Source: Mycolicibacterium mageritense (GTDB taxonomy: Bacteria > Actinomycetota > Actinomycetes > Mycobacteriales > Mycobacteriaceae). Taken from it: a DNA stretch of 64,000 nucleotides. This document shows positions 24,884 through 33,773 of the stretch, piece after piece. The position numbers and the translations under genes are program-made. Location of the stretch: contig NZ_AP022567.1 in NCBI RefSeq assembly GCF_010727475.1, positions 2,790,001 to 2,854,000 of the forward strand. Direction: 5' to 3'. The notes under the pieces are model-generated. The model saw only the letters and a program-made list of their open reading frames with translations. It was not told where the DNA came from and made no database searches. Each line of letters starts with the position of its first letter. Position 1 is the first letter of the stretch.

Positions 24884-27800
24884 ATGGCGCCCGCTCTGGC
24901 GTGCACGACGTGCGGCGCTGAATTGCGGTCGGGCGCGAAATTCTGTGATGAGTGCGGTGCGCCTATCGCGATGCGAGCTGTTACGCCGGCCGAGTACAAG
25001 CAGGTGACGGTGCTGTTCGCCGATGTCGTGCGTTCGATGGATATCGCGGCGGCAGTGGGCGCGGAGCGGTTGCGCGAGATCATGTCCGAACTCGTCACCC
25101 GGTCCTCGGCGGTGGTGCGGCGCTACGGCGGAACAGTCGGAAGCTTCACCGGCGACGGGATCATGGCGGTCTTCGGAGCGCCAATAGCGTTGGAAGACCA
25201 CGCACTTCGCGCCTGTTTGACCGCACTGGGCATCCAGGACGAAGTGGCAAGACTGGCGGTCGACATTCAACGTCACGACGGTGTGGACCTTCGACTGCGC
25301 ATCGGCCTCAACTCCGGACAGGTGGTAGCTGGTGAGATCGGTTCGGGCGCTTGGAGATACACCACTATTGGTCAACAGGTCGGGCTGGCGCAGCGGATGG
25401 AGTCGGTTGCCCCGCCCGGCGGGGTGATACTCAATGAGTCCACCGGCCGGCTCGTTGAGGGCGCCGCGGTGCTTGCCGAACCGGTAATGGTGCACATCAA
25501 GGGCTCCGATCAACCCGTCTGCACCCGCCGGTTGTTGGGCGTGTTGGAACGACCTCGCGGTGGGGCGCGCACTGAGTCGCAGCTTGTCGGTCGGCGCCGG
25601 GAGATGGCCGCGGTCGAGGGCCTGCTGGAGCGTGCCGTCGACGGGCATGGCGCGGTCGTCGCCGTGGTGGGGACAGCTGGGATAGGCAAGAGCCGACTGG
25701 TGCGCGAGGTCTCGACGATGGCAGCCGTCCGCGATGTCGACGTGTTTTCCGCGTTCTGTGAGTCGCATGCCGCCGATGTTCCGTTCCGTGTGGTGGCGCG
25801 GCTGTTGCGGGCGACCACAGGGGTGGGCGAGTTGGAGAGGCCGGCTGCTCGCGCGCAGGTGCGAGCTCAAATCCCCGGCGCCGACCCCGAGGACATGTTG
25901 CTGTTCGACGACCTGTTGGGTATCGCCGATCCCGACGTGGTGCCGGCGAAGATCGATCCGGATGCGCGACGTCGGAGATTGACCGCACTGGTCAATGCCG
26001 CGTCGCTGGCCCGCGGGGCCCCGGCTGTCTACATCATCGAGGATGCGCACTGGATTGACGAGGCCAGCGAGTCGATGCTGGCCGAGTTCCTCACGGTGAT
26101 CCCGCAGACGCCCTCGCTGGTGCTGATCACCTACCGCCCCGAGTACCGGGGAGCGCTGAGCCGAGTCGCCAATGCTCAGACCATCGCCCTTGCGCCGCTG
26201 ACTGGTCCGGAGACCACCGCACTGATCGCGCAGCTGCTCGGCGCGGACCCATCGGTCGGCGAGTTGGCCGCCATGGTCACCGCAAGGGCCGCCGGTAACC
26301 CGTTCTTCGCTGAGGAGATGGTGCGCGACCTGGCCGAGCGCGGGGTGCTGCACGGCAACCGCGGCGCCTATCTGTCGACGGCAGATGTTGGTGATGTGAC
26401 TGTGCCGGCCACGCTGCAGGCGACCATCGCCGCGCGCATTGACCGCCTTGACCCGTTAGCCAAGCGCACGCTGAACGCGGCGGCAATCGTCGGCTCTCAG
26501 TTTGGCCTGCAGTTGCTCACCGCAGTCGGAGTGGAACCTGTCGTCGGTGACTTGGTGGCGGCCCAGCTCATCGACCAGGTCAGTCCTTCCGTGCAAGCCG
26601 AGTATGTGTTCCTCCACCCGCTGATTCGATCGGTGGCCTATGAGTCACAGCTCAAATCGGATCGTGCCGAGTTGCACATGCGCGTCGCCGCTGCGATCGA
26701 ATCGGGCGACCCATCGGCGGCCGAGGAGAATGCCGCGCTGATCGCCCAACATCTCGAGGCCGCAGGCGATCTCCGCGCAGCCTATGGCTGGCACATGCGC
26801 GCGGCAGCGTGGGCGACCAGCCGCGACATCGTCGCGGCGCGGCGCAGTTGGGAGTGGGCCAGAACGATCGCGGACTCATTGCCCACCGATGATCCGAACC
26901 GGGCAGCCATGCGCATCGCCCCTCGCACGATGTTGTGCGGGACCGCCTATCGGGTCCGCGTCAACGTCGGCGACGCCCACTTCGACGAATTGCGGCAGTT
27001 GTGCACCGCCGCCGGCGACAAGGCGTCGCTGGCCATCGCCATGGCAGGCCTGGTGATCGACCACGCGTATCAGGGCCGGGTCCGTGAGGCGTCGGGCCTG
27101 GCATCGGAAACCATGGTCCTCATCGAGTCGCTCGGCGATCCGACCTTGACGGTGGGGTTGTCCTACCCGGCGATCTACGCCAAGTTCGAGTGTGGGCACT
27201 GGCCTGATGTGCTGCGGTGGTCACAACGGGTAATCGAGCTGGCCGAGGGTGATCCGTTCAAGGGCAACTTCATCTTCGGATCCCCGCTGGCGCTGGCCTT
27301 GACGTCGCGAGCGATGGCCCGCTATTACCTGGGACTACCCGGATGGCGCGAGGATCTGCGCCACGGCCTGGCCGTGGCCCGCAGCGCCGACCCCGTGACG
27401 TTCGCCGCGGTCGGCGTCTTGAGTTACTGCTCAGGAATCTCCAATGGCGTGTTGGCTGCCGACGATCGCGCGGTGCATGAGATCGAGGATGCCCTGCGGA
27501 TTGCCGAACGATCCGGAAACGACTATGCGCTGGGCTTCGCCCGGATGTCGTTGGGCGTCGCGCTGGTGCACCGTCGAACGGCTGTGGAGCATGACAGCGG
27601 CCGGACGCTGCTGGCCGAGGTCAGCGACGTGTTCGCGCGTGATGCACATAACCTCGGAGATCGACCGCTCGTCGACGTGTACGAAGCGCGGGAAAGGGCT
27701 CGGCGTGGAGACGCCGACGAGGCGGTTCCACTTATGCGCGCCGCGGTCGACCAACTGGTGCGCGAGGGGCAGCTGCTGGCGTGGGGCGTTTCTGCAACGG

Positions 27801-28075
27801 GTGTTCTGGTCGAGACACTGCTGGACCGCGGAACCGAGAGTGACATGCTCGAAGCCGAGGCTGCGATCGACCGCCTGAGTGCCACGCCGGCAGATCAGGG
27901 CTTGGTGCTGCGTGATGTCTGGCTGCTGCGGATGAGGGCATTACTCGCGCGGGCTCATGGCGACGAGGTCACCTACCTGGACTTGGTGAATCGCTACGGC
28001 GCCTTGGCGAGATCGCTTGGGTTCGAGGGGCATATCGCGTGGGCCGAGGCGATGTCACCCAGCCTGAACGGGTGA
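24884..28075 (+). CDS. Class III cyclase-homology / AAA-ATPase / TPR regulator (1063 aa)
   Basis: Domains in order are a zinc ribbon (C7, C10, C21, C24), a class III nucleotide cyclase homology domain (about 38-200), a STAND/AAA-type ATPase with P-loop GTAGIGKS at 263-270, and a long TPR-like helical region to the end. In the cyclase domain the metal-binding Asp47 (LFADVV) and Asp91 (FTGDG) are kept, as is Arg171, but the substrate-specifying Lys is Ser88, the Asp is Gln164 and the transition-state Asn is Gly167. It is therefore probably a poor or inactive cyclase, perhaps acting as a nucleotide sensor. No LuxR helix-turn-helix is seen at the C-terminus. Its last 21 bp overlap the opposing methyltransferase gene. 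Confidence 0.85.
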   Translation: MAPALACTTCGAELRSGAKFCDECGAPIAMRAVTPAEYKQVTVLFADVVRSMDIAAAVGAERLREIMSELVTRSSAVVRRYGGTVGSFTGDGIMAVFGAPIALEDHALRACLTALGIQDEVARLAVDIQRHDGVDLRLRIGLNSGQVVAGEIGSGAWRYTTIGQQVGLAQRMESVAPPGGVILNESTGRLVEGAAVLAEPVMVHIKGSDQPVCTRRLLGVLERPRGGARTESQLVGRRREMAAVEGLLERAVDGHGAVVAVVGTAGIGKSRLVREVSTMAAVRDVDVFSAFCESHAADVPFRVVARLLRATTGVGELERPAARAQVRAQIPGADPEDMLLFDDLLGIADPDVVPAKIDPDARRRRLTALVNAASLARGAPAVYIIEDAHWIDEASESMLAEFLTVIPQTPSLVLITYRPEYRGALSRVANAQTIALAPLTGPETTALIAQLLGADPSVGELAAMVTARAAGNPFFAEEMVRDLAERGVLHGNRGAYLSTADVGDVTVPATLQATIAARIDRLDPLAKRTLNAAAIVGSQFGLQLLTAVGVEPVVGDLVAAQLIDQVSPSVQAEYVFLHPLIRSVAYESQLKSDRAELHMRVAAAIESGDPSAAEENAALIAQHLEAAGDLRAAYGWHMRAAAWATSRDIVAARRSWEWARTIADSLPTDDPNRAAMRIAPRTMLCGTAYRVRVNVGDAHFDELRQLCTAAGDKASLAIAMAGLVIDHAYQGRVREASGLASETMVLIESLGDPTLTVGLSYPAIYAKFECGHWPDVLRWSQRVIELAEGDPFKGNFIFGSPLALALTSRAMARYYLGLPGWREDLRHGLAVARSADPVTFAAVGVLSYCSGISNGVLAADDRAVHEIEDALRIAERSGNDYALGFARMSLGVALVHRRTAVEHDSGRTLLAEVSDVFARDAHNLGDRPLVDVYEARERARRGDADEAVPLMRAAVDQLVREGQLLAWGVSATGVLVETLLDRGTESDMLEAEAAIDRLSATPADQGLVLRDVWLLRMRALLARAHGDEVTYLDLVNRYGALARSLGFEGHIAWAEAMSPSLNG

Positions 28076-28693
28076 TCGCCGCGCGATCACAAAGGCCTGG
28101 TCGGCAGTCTCGGCGAGGCCGGGCAGGCGGCTGCGGGTGGCCGTCGTGTACACCGTGAAGCCGGCCGCGCGCAGTGCGTCGTGCACATCGGCGACATCGT
28201 GCCGCAGGAATTCCATCGACACCTTGCGGCCGAAGGCTTCGTCGAAAGTCAGTGTGGGAGCGCCGGTCTGAAAGCCCAAGAGCAGCCAGCCGGGATCGGC
28301 GAGCACGCGGGAAAACTCCTCGAACAGCGCGGGCAACACGTCGACGGGGGTGTGGATGATCGAATACCAGGCACTGACGGCGGCGAAGGACGCGGCGGGG
28401 TGCGGCAATTCCCGCATGTCGGCGACGCGGAAGGACAGGTGCGGGTACCGGTCCCGGGCGATCGCGACCATGGCAGGAGAGCCGTCGACGCCCTCGGCCG
28501 AAAGCCCGCAGCGCGCGAGCGCCGCGGCGGCCTGCCCGGGCCCGCACCCGGCATCGAGCGCGCGGTCGCCGCCCGACCGCAACACGAGTTCGGCGAACGA
28601 TGCCACGAAATGCTGGTCGAAAGGCCTGGCCTCGAAGTCGTCGGGGAACATCTCGGCGTACTCGGTGGCGATCAGCTCGTACTGGTCGTACAC
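28055..28693 (-). CDS. Class I SAM-dependent methyltransferase (212 aa)
   Basis: Motif I is ALDAGCGPGQAAAAL, followed by GVDGSPAMVAIAR and FAAVSAWYSIIHTPVDVLP, the pattern of Methyltransf_11/25-type enzymes. I start at GTG 28693 (YDQYELIATEYAEMF), the usual beginning of this group; a start at 28735 would run into the divergent gene. It diverges from the P-loop kinase-like gene 32 bp away and converges with the cyclase gene. Substrate unknown. Confidence 0.82.
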   Translation of the reverse strand: MYDQYELIATEYAEMFPDDFEARPFDQHFVASFAELVLRSGGDRALDAGCGPGQAAAALARCGLSAEGVDGSPAMVAIARDRYPHLSFRVADMRELPHPAASFAAVSAWYSIIHTPVDVLPALFEEFSRVLADPGWLLLGFQTGAPTLTFDEAFGRKVSMEFLRHDVADVHDALRAAGFTVYTTATRSRLPGLAETADQAFVIARRSPVQAG

Positions 28694-28725
28694 GGTGAGC
28701 CACAGTAGCCAGGGAGACTGCACAC

Positions 28726-29193
28726 ATGACCGCAATCCTGATCACCGGCATGTCGGGCGTGGGCAAGTCCACCGTCCTGACCGAGCTCGCCAGACGTGGC
28801 CATGAAACGGTCGACACCGACTACGGCGACTGGATCCATGTGGTCGGTGGTGAACCGTTGTGGCGGGAGGAGCTCATCGACAACCTGCTGGACCGGCCCC
28901 GTGCCGGCCCGCTTTTCGTGCAGGGCACCGTTGCGAACCAGGTGCGGTTCTATCCGCGGTTCGATGCCGTGGTGCTGCTGACCGCACCGCGCGACGTGAT
29001 CTTTCACCGGCTGCGCACCCGGACCGGCAACGACTTCGGAAAAACCGCTGATCAACTGGCCAGGATCGGTCGCGACCTCGAGGAGACCGAACCACTGCTG
29101 CGGGCCGCCGCGACGCACGAACTGGACACCTCCGGTCCGCTGGAAACGGTCGGCGCTGCGCTCATGAAGATCGCCGAACTCGCCGGGCGGTAA
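28726..29193 (+). CDS. P-loop nucleotide kinase-like protein (155 aa)
   Basis: The protein starts with a P-loop ILITGMSGVGKSTVL and has DTDYGDWI where shikimate/gluconate/adenylate kinase-fold enzymes have the substrate-binding Asp, followed by PLFVQGTVANQ (Walker-B-like strand) and a lid helix with RLRTRTGNDFGK. It is similar to small AAA_18/shikimate-kinase-like proteins of unknown substrate. A GGGAGA ribosome-binding site precedes the ATG. It is 10 bp upstream of the membrane protein gene at 29204 and probably cotranscribed with it. Confidence 0.8.
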   Translation: MTAILITGMSGVGKSTVLTELARRGHETVDTDYGDWIHVVGGEPLWREELIDNLLDRPRAGPLFVQGTVANQVRFYPRFDAVVLLTAPRDVIFHRLRTRTGNDFGKTADQLARIGRDLEETEPLLRAAATHELDTSGPLETVGAALMKIAELAGR

Positions 29194-29203
29194 GGTTCCG
29201 CAG

Positions 29204-29743
29204 GTGAGCACCCCTGCCGACCACGCCGCGCACCTGCGTGGCGCGCTGGTGGGGGCGTGCTCGGCCTTGACCGCGACGGTGGCGCACACCGCGGCCGGCG
29301 GCGCTGCGCCGTCGAGCAGCCCGCTGGTGGTGCTGGTGATGCTGTGCGCGACCGTCGGCGCAGCTGTCGGCGGCTTCACTCCTGAGGCCAGGCACACCCG
29401 CACGGCGCTGCTCATCGGGGCGCTCGGCGCGGGGCAGGCCCTCGGGCACGTGGCACTCACGATGGCAAGCGGTCACCACCACGCCGCCACGCTCAGCGCG
29501 CCCATGCTGGGCCTGCACATCGCCGCGGCGGTCGGGTTGAGCCTGCTGATCGGTCTCGCCGAGTACCTCTATGTCGTCGTCGCCTCGGTGCTGTGCTGGC
29601 TGCGGATCTTCAGCGCAGGCCGGATCCGGCCACCGGCCCGCGAGGTGTGGTGGCCGTCGAATGTGGTTGTGGCGCGGCCAGTTCTGCTGCGCGCCGGGCT
29701 GGGAATGCGGGCACCGCCAGTGGTGTCCACTGCGGGCGACTAG
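29204..29743 (+). CDS. Unrecognised membrane protein with His cluster (179 aa)
   Basis: I do not recognise the family. The protein has about four transmembrane segments (around residues 13-33, 40-58, 70-88 and 100-135), with SGHHHAAT in one loop, and a C-terminal cytosolic tail of about 45 residues. It begins at a GTG 10 bp after the kinase-like gene and is followed, after 93 bp with two hairpins, by the PepSY gene. The His cluster and the neighbours (PepSY, PCu(A)C, DyP) suggest a part in copper or haem handling, which is inference. Confidence 0.6.
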   Translation: MSTPADHAAHLRGALVGACSALTATVAHTAAGGAAPSSSPLVVLVMLCATVGAAVGGFTPEARHTRTALLIGALGAGQALGHVALTMASGHHHAATLSAPMLGLHIAAAVGLSLLIGLAEYLYVVVASVLCWLRIFSAGRIRPPAREVWWPSNVVVARPVLLRAGLGMRAPPVVSTAGD

Positions 29744-29765
29744 CACCCGCAATCGCTTCATGTGA

Positions 29766-29813
29766 GCCCGTCGGTCACCGGCGGGCTGCTGCCCGTTGCG
29801 CGCCAAGGCGCGC
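29766..29813 (+). promoter_or_regulatory. Two adjacent stem-loops upstream of the PepSY gene
   Basis: GCCCGTCGG (29766-29774) pairs with CCGGCGGGC (29778-29786) around TCA with one G-U pair, and GCGCGCC (29798-29804) pairs with GGCGCGC (29807-29813) around AA. They fill the gap between the membrane protein and the PepSY gene. Without a U-tract they may be a weak terminator, an mRNA processing site, or a leader structure. Confidence 0.45.
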
Positions 29814-29836
29814 TCCCCTCAAGCGAAAGCATTCTC

Positions 29837-31216
29837 ATGACCACGACCCCTGACGATCAACTACGCACAGAATCCCCACCCGTCAAACCTCACACCATCC
29901 GCCCGCTGCTGGTCCGGCTGCATTTCTACGCCGGCGTGTTCGTGGGCCCGTTCATCCTGATCGCAGCCGTCACCGGGCTGCTGTATGCGCTCATCCCGCA
30001 GATCGACAACATGGTGTACCGCCACGAGCTGACGGTCGACCACGTCGGGCAGCAGCGGTTGCCGCTCGCCGACCAGCTCGCCGCGGCCCGCGCAGCACAT
30101 CCCGAAGGCGCTGTCGAGAGCATCCGGCCACCGGTCGAACCCGACGACACCACGCAGGTACGCCTGACCGTCGATGATGTACCGCCCGACTACTCGCGCA
30201 CCGTGTTCGTCGATCCATACACGGGTGAGGTGCGCGGAGCGTTGACCACGTACGGGCAGTGGATGCCGCTGCGCGCGTGGTTCGACGAACTGCATCGCAA
30301 CCTGCACCTCGGCGCCGTCGGGCGCAACTACAGCGAGCTGGCTGCCAGCTGGATGTGGGTGATCGCGTTGGCCGGCCTCGCGCTGTGGCTCATGCAGCGC
30401 CGCTCGTCGGCCAAGAGTGTCGTGGTGCCGGATCGGTCGGCGATCGGTCGTCGCCGGACACTGTCGTGGCACGCCGCGGTGGGGGTGTGGACGGTCGTGG
30501 TGCTGCTGGCCCTTTCGGTGTCCGGCATCACGTGGTCGCGGTACGCGGGCCAGACCGTCAACAGCATCCAGGCGCAGCTGAACACCACGGCGCCCAGCGT
30601 GGACACGGCGTTGGGCGGCGGTACCGCCGCAGCCACGTCGCATCACGGGCACGGCGGCGGCGAGACCAAGCTGCACGGCGTGGACACCGTCTTGCGCACC
30701 GCCGAGTCGGCTGGGCTGCAAGGCCCCATGTGGCTGTACCCGCCGACGGAATCGGGCCAGGCCTGGCAGGTTGCCGAGCGAAAGCGCGATTGGCCGACCC
30801 GGTATGACGCCATCGCGGTCAATCCGGAGTCGGGCGCGGTCACCGACCGGGTGGACTTCGCGCAGTGGCCGCTGCTCGCCAAGCTCACCGAGTGGACGAT
30901 CGAGGCTCACATGGGCCTGCTCTTCGGCATCCCCAATCAGATCGTCTTGGCACTCACCATGATCGGGCTGATCACCGTCATCGTCCGCGGCTACCGCATG
31001 TGGTGGCAGCGTCGCCCCACCCGCGGGTCGGACTGGGCTGTCGGCCGTCCGCCGGTGCGCGGCGCGATCCGCCGGCTGCCCCCGCTGGGCATCGCGGCGC
31101 TGACCGTTGTCGCGATCGCCATCGGGTGGTGCCTGCCGTTGTTCGGGCTGAGCCTCGCGGCGTTTCTGGTGGTCGACGTGATCGTGGCGGTTCGGAAGCG
31201 AGGCGCAGATGCGTAG
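29837..31216 (+). CDS. PepSY-associated transmembrane protein (459 aa)
   Basis: The protein has the PepSY_TM layout: a first membrane segment in LHFYAGVFVGPFILIAAVTG, an extracytoplasmic PepSY domain with FVDPYTGEVRG, the segment pair after LHRNLHLG, two further segments, and a final VVDVIVAV. Conserved His residues in LVRLHFYAG and LHRNLHLG are of the type found in haem-b or metal-linked ferric-reductase relatives. An external loop holds HHGHGGGETKLHG, a likely metal-binding stretch. ATG 29837 is chosen over 29762, because the hairpins lie in between. It overlaps the next gene by 8 bp. Confidence 0.85.
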   Translation: MTTTPDDQLRTESPPVKPHTIRPLLVRLHFYAGVFVGPFILIAAVTGLLYALIPQIDNMVYRHELTVDHVGQQRLPLADQLAAARAAHPEGAVESIRPPVEPDDTTQVRLTVDDVPPDYSRTVFVDPYTGEVRGALTTYGQWMPLRAWFDELHRNLHLGAVGRNYSELAASWMWVIALAGLALWLMQRRSSAKSVVVPDRSAIGRRRTLSWHAAVGVWTVVVLLALSVSGITWSRYAGQTVNSIQAQLNTTAPSVDTALGGGTAAATSHHGHGGGETKLHGVDTVLRTAESAGLQGPMWLYPPTESGQAWQVAERKRDWPTRYDAIAVNPESGAVTDRVDFAQWPLLAKLTEWTIEAHMGLLFGIPNQIVLALTMIGLITVIVRGYRMWWQRRPTRGSDWAVGRPPVRGAIRRLPPLGIAALTVVAIAIGWCLPLFGLSLAAFLVVDVIVAVRKRGADA

Positions 31217-31697
31217 GGCAGCAGTGCTTCTCATTGCGCTCGCGGTGGCCGGATGTACGCGGAGCCATCAAGAGGAGAAGATGGCGGAGGCCGTGTCGGT
31301 CAGGGATCAGTGGGCCAGCGCCGCGGAATCGGGCATGACGGCAGTGTTCGGCATGTTCGAGAACTCGGGTCACCACGACGCGCACGTTGTGTCGGCGACG
31401 TCGCAGGCCGCGGGCATGGTCGAACTGCACGAGGTGGTTCCCGACAGCACTGGCGCAAAGACCATGCGGCCCAAGGACGGTGGCTTCACCATCCCGGCCG
31501 GTGGCTCGCATGAACTGGTTCCCGGCGGCGACCATCTGATGTTGATGGATCTCAAGGCGCCGTTGCAGCCGGGTGCCGATGTCACGGTTACCGTGGTGTT
31601 CGAGGACGGTTCGACGCTCCCCGTGACGGCACAGGTTCGCGACTTCGCCGGTGGCAACGAGAACTATCAACCCGCCGCACCGCACGACCATGGTTGA
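31209..31697 (+). CDS. PCu(A)C-family copper chaperone lipoprotein (162 aa)
   Basis: A lipobox LAVAGC after a short signal peptide marks it as a lipoprotein. The mature domain is PCu(A)C: VELHEVV with His, MRPKDGGF with Met, and HELVPGGDHLMLMDL with His and Met, which match the H(M)x10Mx21HxM copper(I) site in order. These proteins carry copper outside the cytoplasmic membrane to cuproenzymes. A C-terminal HDHG may add binding. It is translationally linked on both sides: start overlaps the PepSY gene by 8 bp and its stop overlaps the DyP gene by 8 bp. Confidence 0.9.
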   Translation: MRRAAVLLIALAVAGCTRSHQEEKMAEAVSVRDQWASAAESGMTAVFGMFENSGHHDAHVVSATSQAAGMVELHEVVPDSTGAKTMRPKDGGFTIPAGGSHELVPGGDHLMLMDLKAPLQPGADVTVTVVFEDGSTLPVTAQVRDFAGGNENYQPAAPHDHG

Positions 31698-32919
31698 CCG
31701 GTCGTCTCTGAAGGTCAACCGGCGGCGCCTCCTCACCGGGGGTGCCGCCGCGTTGGCCGCAGGTGCCGTCCTCGCCGAATCCGGGGCGGCTCATTCCGCA
31801 ACGCTGCAACAGGGTTTCGGCGTCGACGTCGAACCGTTCCACGGGCCGCACCAGAGCGGGATCGCCACCGCACCGCAGGCCCACGCGTCGTTCATCGCGT
31901 TCGACGTCAAGGCCGGCGGTGGGCGCAGCGAGCGCGATACCGTCGCCGCGATCCTGCGGTTGTGGACCGCCGATGCGTCCCGGCTGACCCGGGGAGCGCC
32001 GGCACTGGCCGACACCGAGCCCGAACTTGCCACGCGCCCAGCAAGATTGACCGTGACAGTCGGTCTGGGCGTGGGTCTGTTCGACCGGATCGGACTGGCG
32101 TCGGCACGCCCTCGATCAGCCCGAGAGCTGCCGGTGTTCGCGGTGGACCGGATCGAGGACCGGTGGTCGGGTGGTGATCTCATGTTGCAGATCTGCGCCG
32201 ACGATCCGGTAGTCGTGGCGCATGCCATCCGCGTGCTGACCAAGAACGTGCGATCGATGACGGTGCAGCGCTGGCGACAGACGGGGTTCCGCAACGCGCG
32301 CGGCGCCGATCCGCGCGGCACCACGATGCGCAACCTGATGGGGCAGGTCGACGGCACGGTGAACCTCGCGGCCGGCGAGTTGGACGAGCTGGTGTGGCTG
32401 GACGACGCCGATGCGGGCCTGGCCGGCGGCACGCTGATGGTGCTCCGGCGCATCGCGATGCAACTCGACACCTGGGACGAACTGGACCGGCAGAGCAAGG
32501 AATTCACAGTCGGGCGCACGCTGGACACCGGCGCCCCGCTGACGGGGCACCGCGAAACGGACGAGCCGGATTTCGCGGTGACCCGCAACGGTATTCCGGT
32601 GATACCGCAGAATTCGCACATCGCGCTGGCCCATCACCGGGACAGTCGGGAGCGGTTCCTGCGCCGGCCGTACAACTACGACGATCCACCCGCCGCGGGC
32701 CAGACGTCCGACACCGGGCTGATCTTCGTGACGTACCAGCGCGACATCGACACGCAATTCCTGCCGGTGCAGCGGCGGCTCGCCGAATTCGACGCGCTCA
32801 ACCAGTGGACCACCGCGATCGGTTCAGCCGTGTTCGTCGTGTTGCCCGGTGTCACCACGCCCGACGGATACCTGGGTCAGCGACTGCTGGAAGGGGCTAG
32901 CCCAACCGGAACAGGTTGA
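31690..32919 (+). CDS. Tat-exported DyP-type haem peroxidase (409 aa)
   Basis: The N-terminus NRRRLLTGGAAALAAGAVLA is a twin-arginine signal. The DyP motif GQVDGT (GxxDG) is present near residue 220, as are the distal-side Arg and the proximal His expected in the SHIALAHHR stretch. DyP enzymes oxidise dyes, haem or phenols with peroxide, and Tat-exported ones work in the envelope. It is the last gene of the PepSY/PCu(A)C cassette; in Streptomyces a copper chaperone and a Tat-exported DyP (DtpA) cooperate with a copper oxidase, although no oxidase gene is here. The end overlaps the opposing methyltransferase by 23 bp. Confidence 0.9.
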   Translation: MVDRSSLKVNRRRLLTGGAAALAAGAVLAESGAAHSATLQQGFGVDVEPFHGPHQSGIATAPQAHASFIAFDVKAGGGRSERDTVAAILRLWTADASRLTRGAPALADTEPELATRPARLTVTVGLGVGLFDRIGLASARPRSARELPVFAVDRIEDRWSGGDLMLQICADDPVVVAHAIRVLTKNVRSMTVQRWRQTGFRNARGADPRGTTMRNLMGQVDGTVNLAAGELDELVWLDDADAGLAGGTLMVLRRIAMQLDTWDELDRQSKEFTVGRTLDTGAPLTGHRETDEPDFAVTRNGIPVIPQNSHIALAHHRDSRERFLRRPYNYDDPPAAGQTSDTGLIFVTYQRDIDTQFLPVQRRLAEFDALNQWTTAIGSAVFVVLPGVTTPDGYLGQRLLEGASPTGTG

Positions 32920-33712
32920 GCTTGTAGCTGTTCACAGCCGGGCCTGCGATACGTGCCAGCGCGGGCAAGCCGTACCGGTAGCGCGCCGGCCAACCGCGAC
33001 CGACTTCGGGTTGCGGGGTTGCGAAGGTGCGGCTGTCGAGCAGCTGCATGCCCCAGCTCTCGAGCCGCTTCGGTTCTTCGCAAACCCACTGCATGCGGGC
33101 CGTCACGGCTTTCATGGACCCGTTGCGCTCCTGGTTGCGCATCATCACGGCGCCGCCGGTGTCGAACGCGAGCAGTGCACCCGGGAAGCGTTCGGCGAGT
33201 TGGGTTACCACCGTTCGCGCCTGGTCTTCGGTGAAGTAGACCAGCACGGCCTCGATCACGAACAGATATGGCTCGGGTGCCTCGGCTGCGGTGTCGAACC
33301 AGTCGGTTTCCAGGACCGACCCGGACACCATCGTGCAGCGGTCCCGGTCGGTGAAGAAGCGCCTGCGCAGCGCGATGGTGTCGGGCAGGTCGACGTCGAA
33401 CCAGCGGACGCTGCCGTTGTCCAGCCGGTCGAATCGCGTGTTGAGGCCCGTGCCGATGTCGACGACGGTCCCCGCGGGATGCTCACGCAGGAACTGCCGC
33501 ACCCAGCCGTCGAAGATCGCCGAACGCAGCACCGAACCTGACAGCGACGGTCCCTTGAAGCCGCTGAAGTCGTAGTCGATCCCGTCGACGAGCTCGACGG
33601 CCCGGCGGTCGTTGAGCACCGAGCGGCGAGCACGTGCATCGCGGGCCCGGCCGTAGAGCGGGATCAGCAGAGTTTCCTGAATTTCGCCCAGTCCGGGCTC
33701 AACCCTCGTCAC
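32897..33712 (-). CDS. LCM-family class I SAM-dependent methyltransferase (271 aa)
   Basis: The protein resembles the leucine-carboxyl-methyltransferase/Tcmp group: IPLYGRARDARARR, VVDIGTGLNTRFDRL (motif I), WFDVDLPDTIALRR and VIEAVLVYFTEDQ. These features are those of polyketide O-methyltransferases. It starts at GTG 33712, immediately after a palindrome containing TTAGGGTACCCTAA, with little room for a leader. Neither neighbour points to a substrate. Confidence 0.85.
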   Translation of the reverse strand: MTRVEPGLGEIQETLLIPLYGRARDARARRSVLNDRRAVELVDGIDYDFSGFKGPSLSGSVLRSAIFDGWVRQFLREHPAGTVVDIGTGLNTRFDRLDNGSVRWFDVDLPDTIALRRRFFTDRDRCTMVSGSVLETDWFDTAAEAPEPYLFVIEAVLVYFTEDQARTVVTQLAERFPGALLAFDTGGAVMMRNQERNGSMKAVTARMQWVCEEPKRLESWGMQLLDSRTFATPQPEVGRGWPARYRYGLPALARIAGPAVNSYKLNLFRLG

Positions 33713-33718
33713 AAAGAA

Positions 33719-33732
33719 TTAGGGTACCCTAA
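33719..33732. promoter_or_regulatory. Palindrome TTAGGGTACCCTAA upstream of the methyltransferase
   Basis: TTAGGGTACCCTAA is a perfect 14-bp palindrome 6 bp upstream of the methyltransferase start and 41 bp upstream of the divergent GNAT gene. It resembles the outer half-sites of an IdeR iron box (TTAGG...) but only about 12 of 19 positions fit the full consensus. A site for another repressor is as likely. Confidence 0.4.
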
Positions 33733-33773
33733 CTAGCTTACGAGCGGGGGGTTGCTGCTCTACGCTCACTGGC

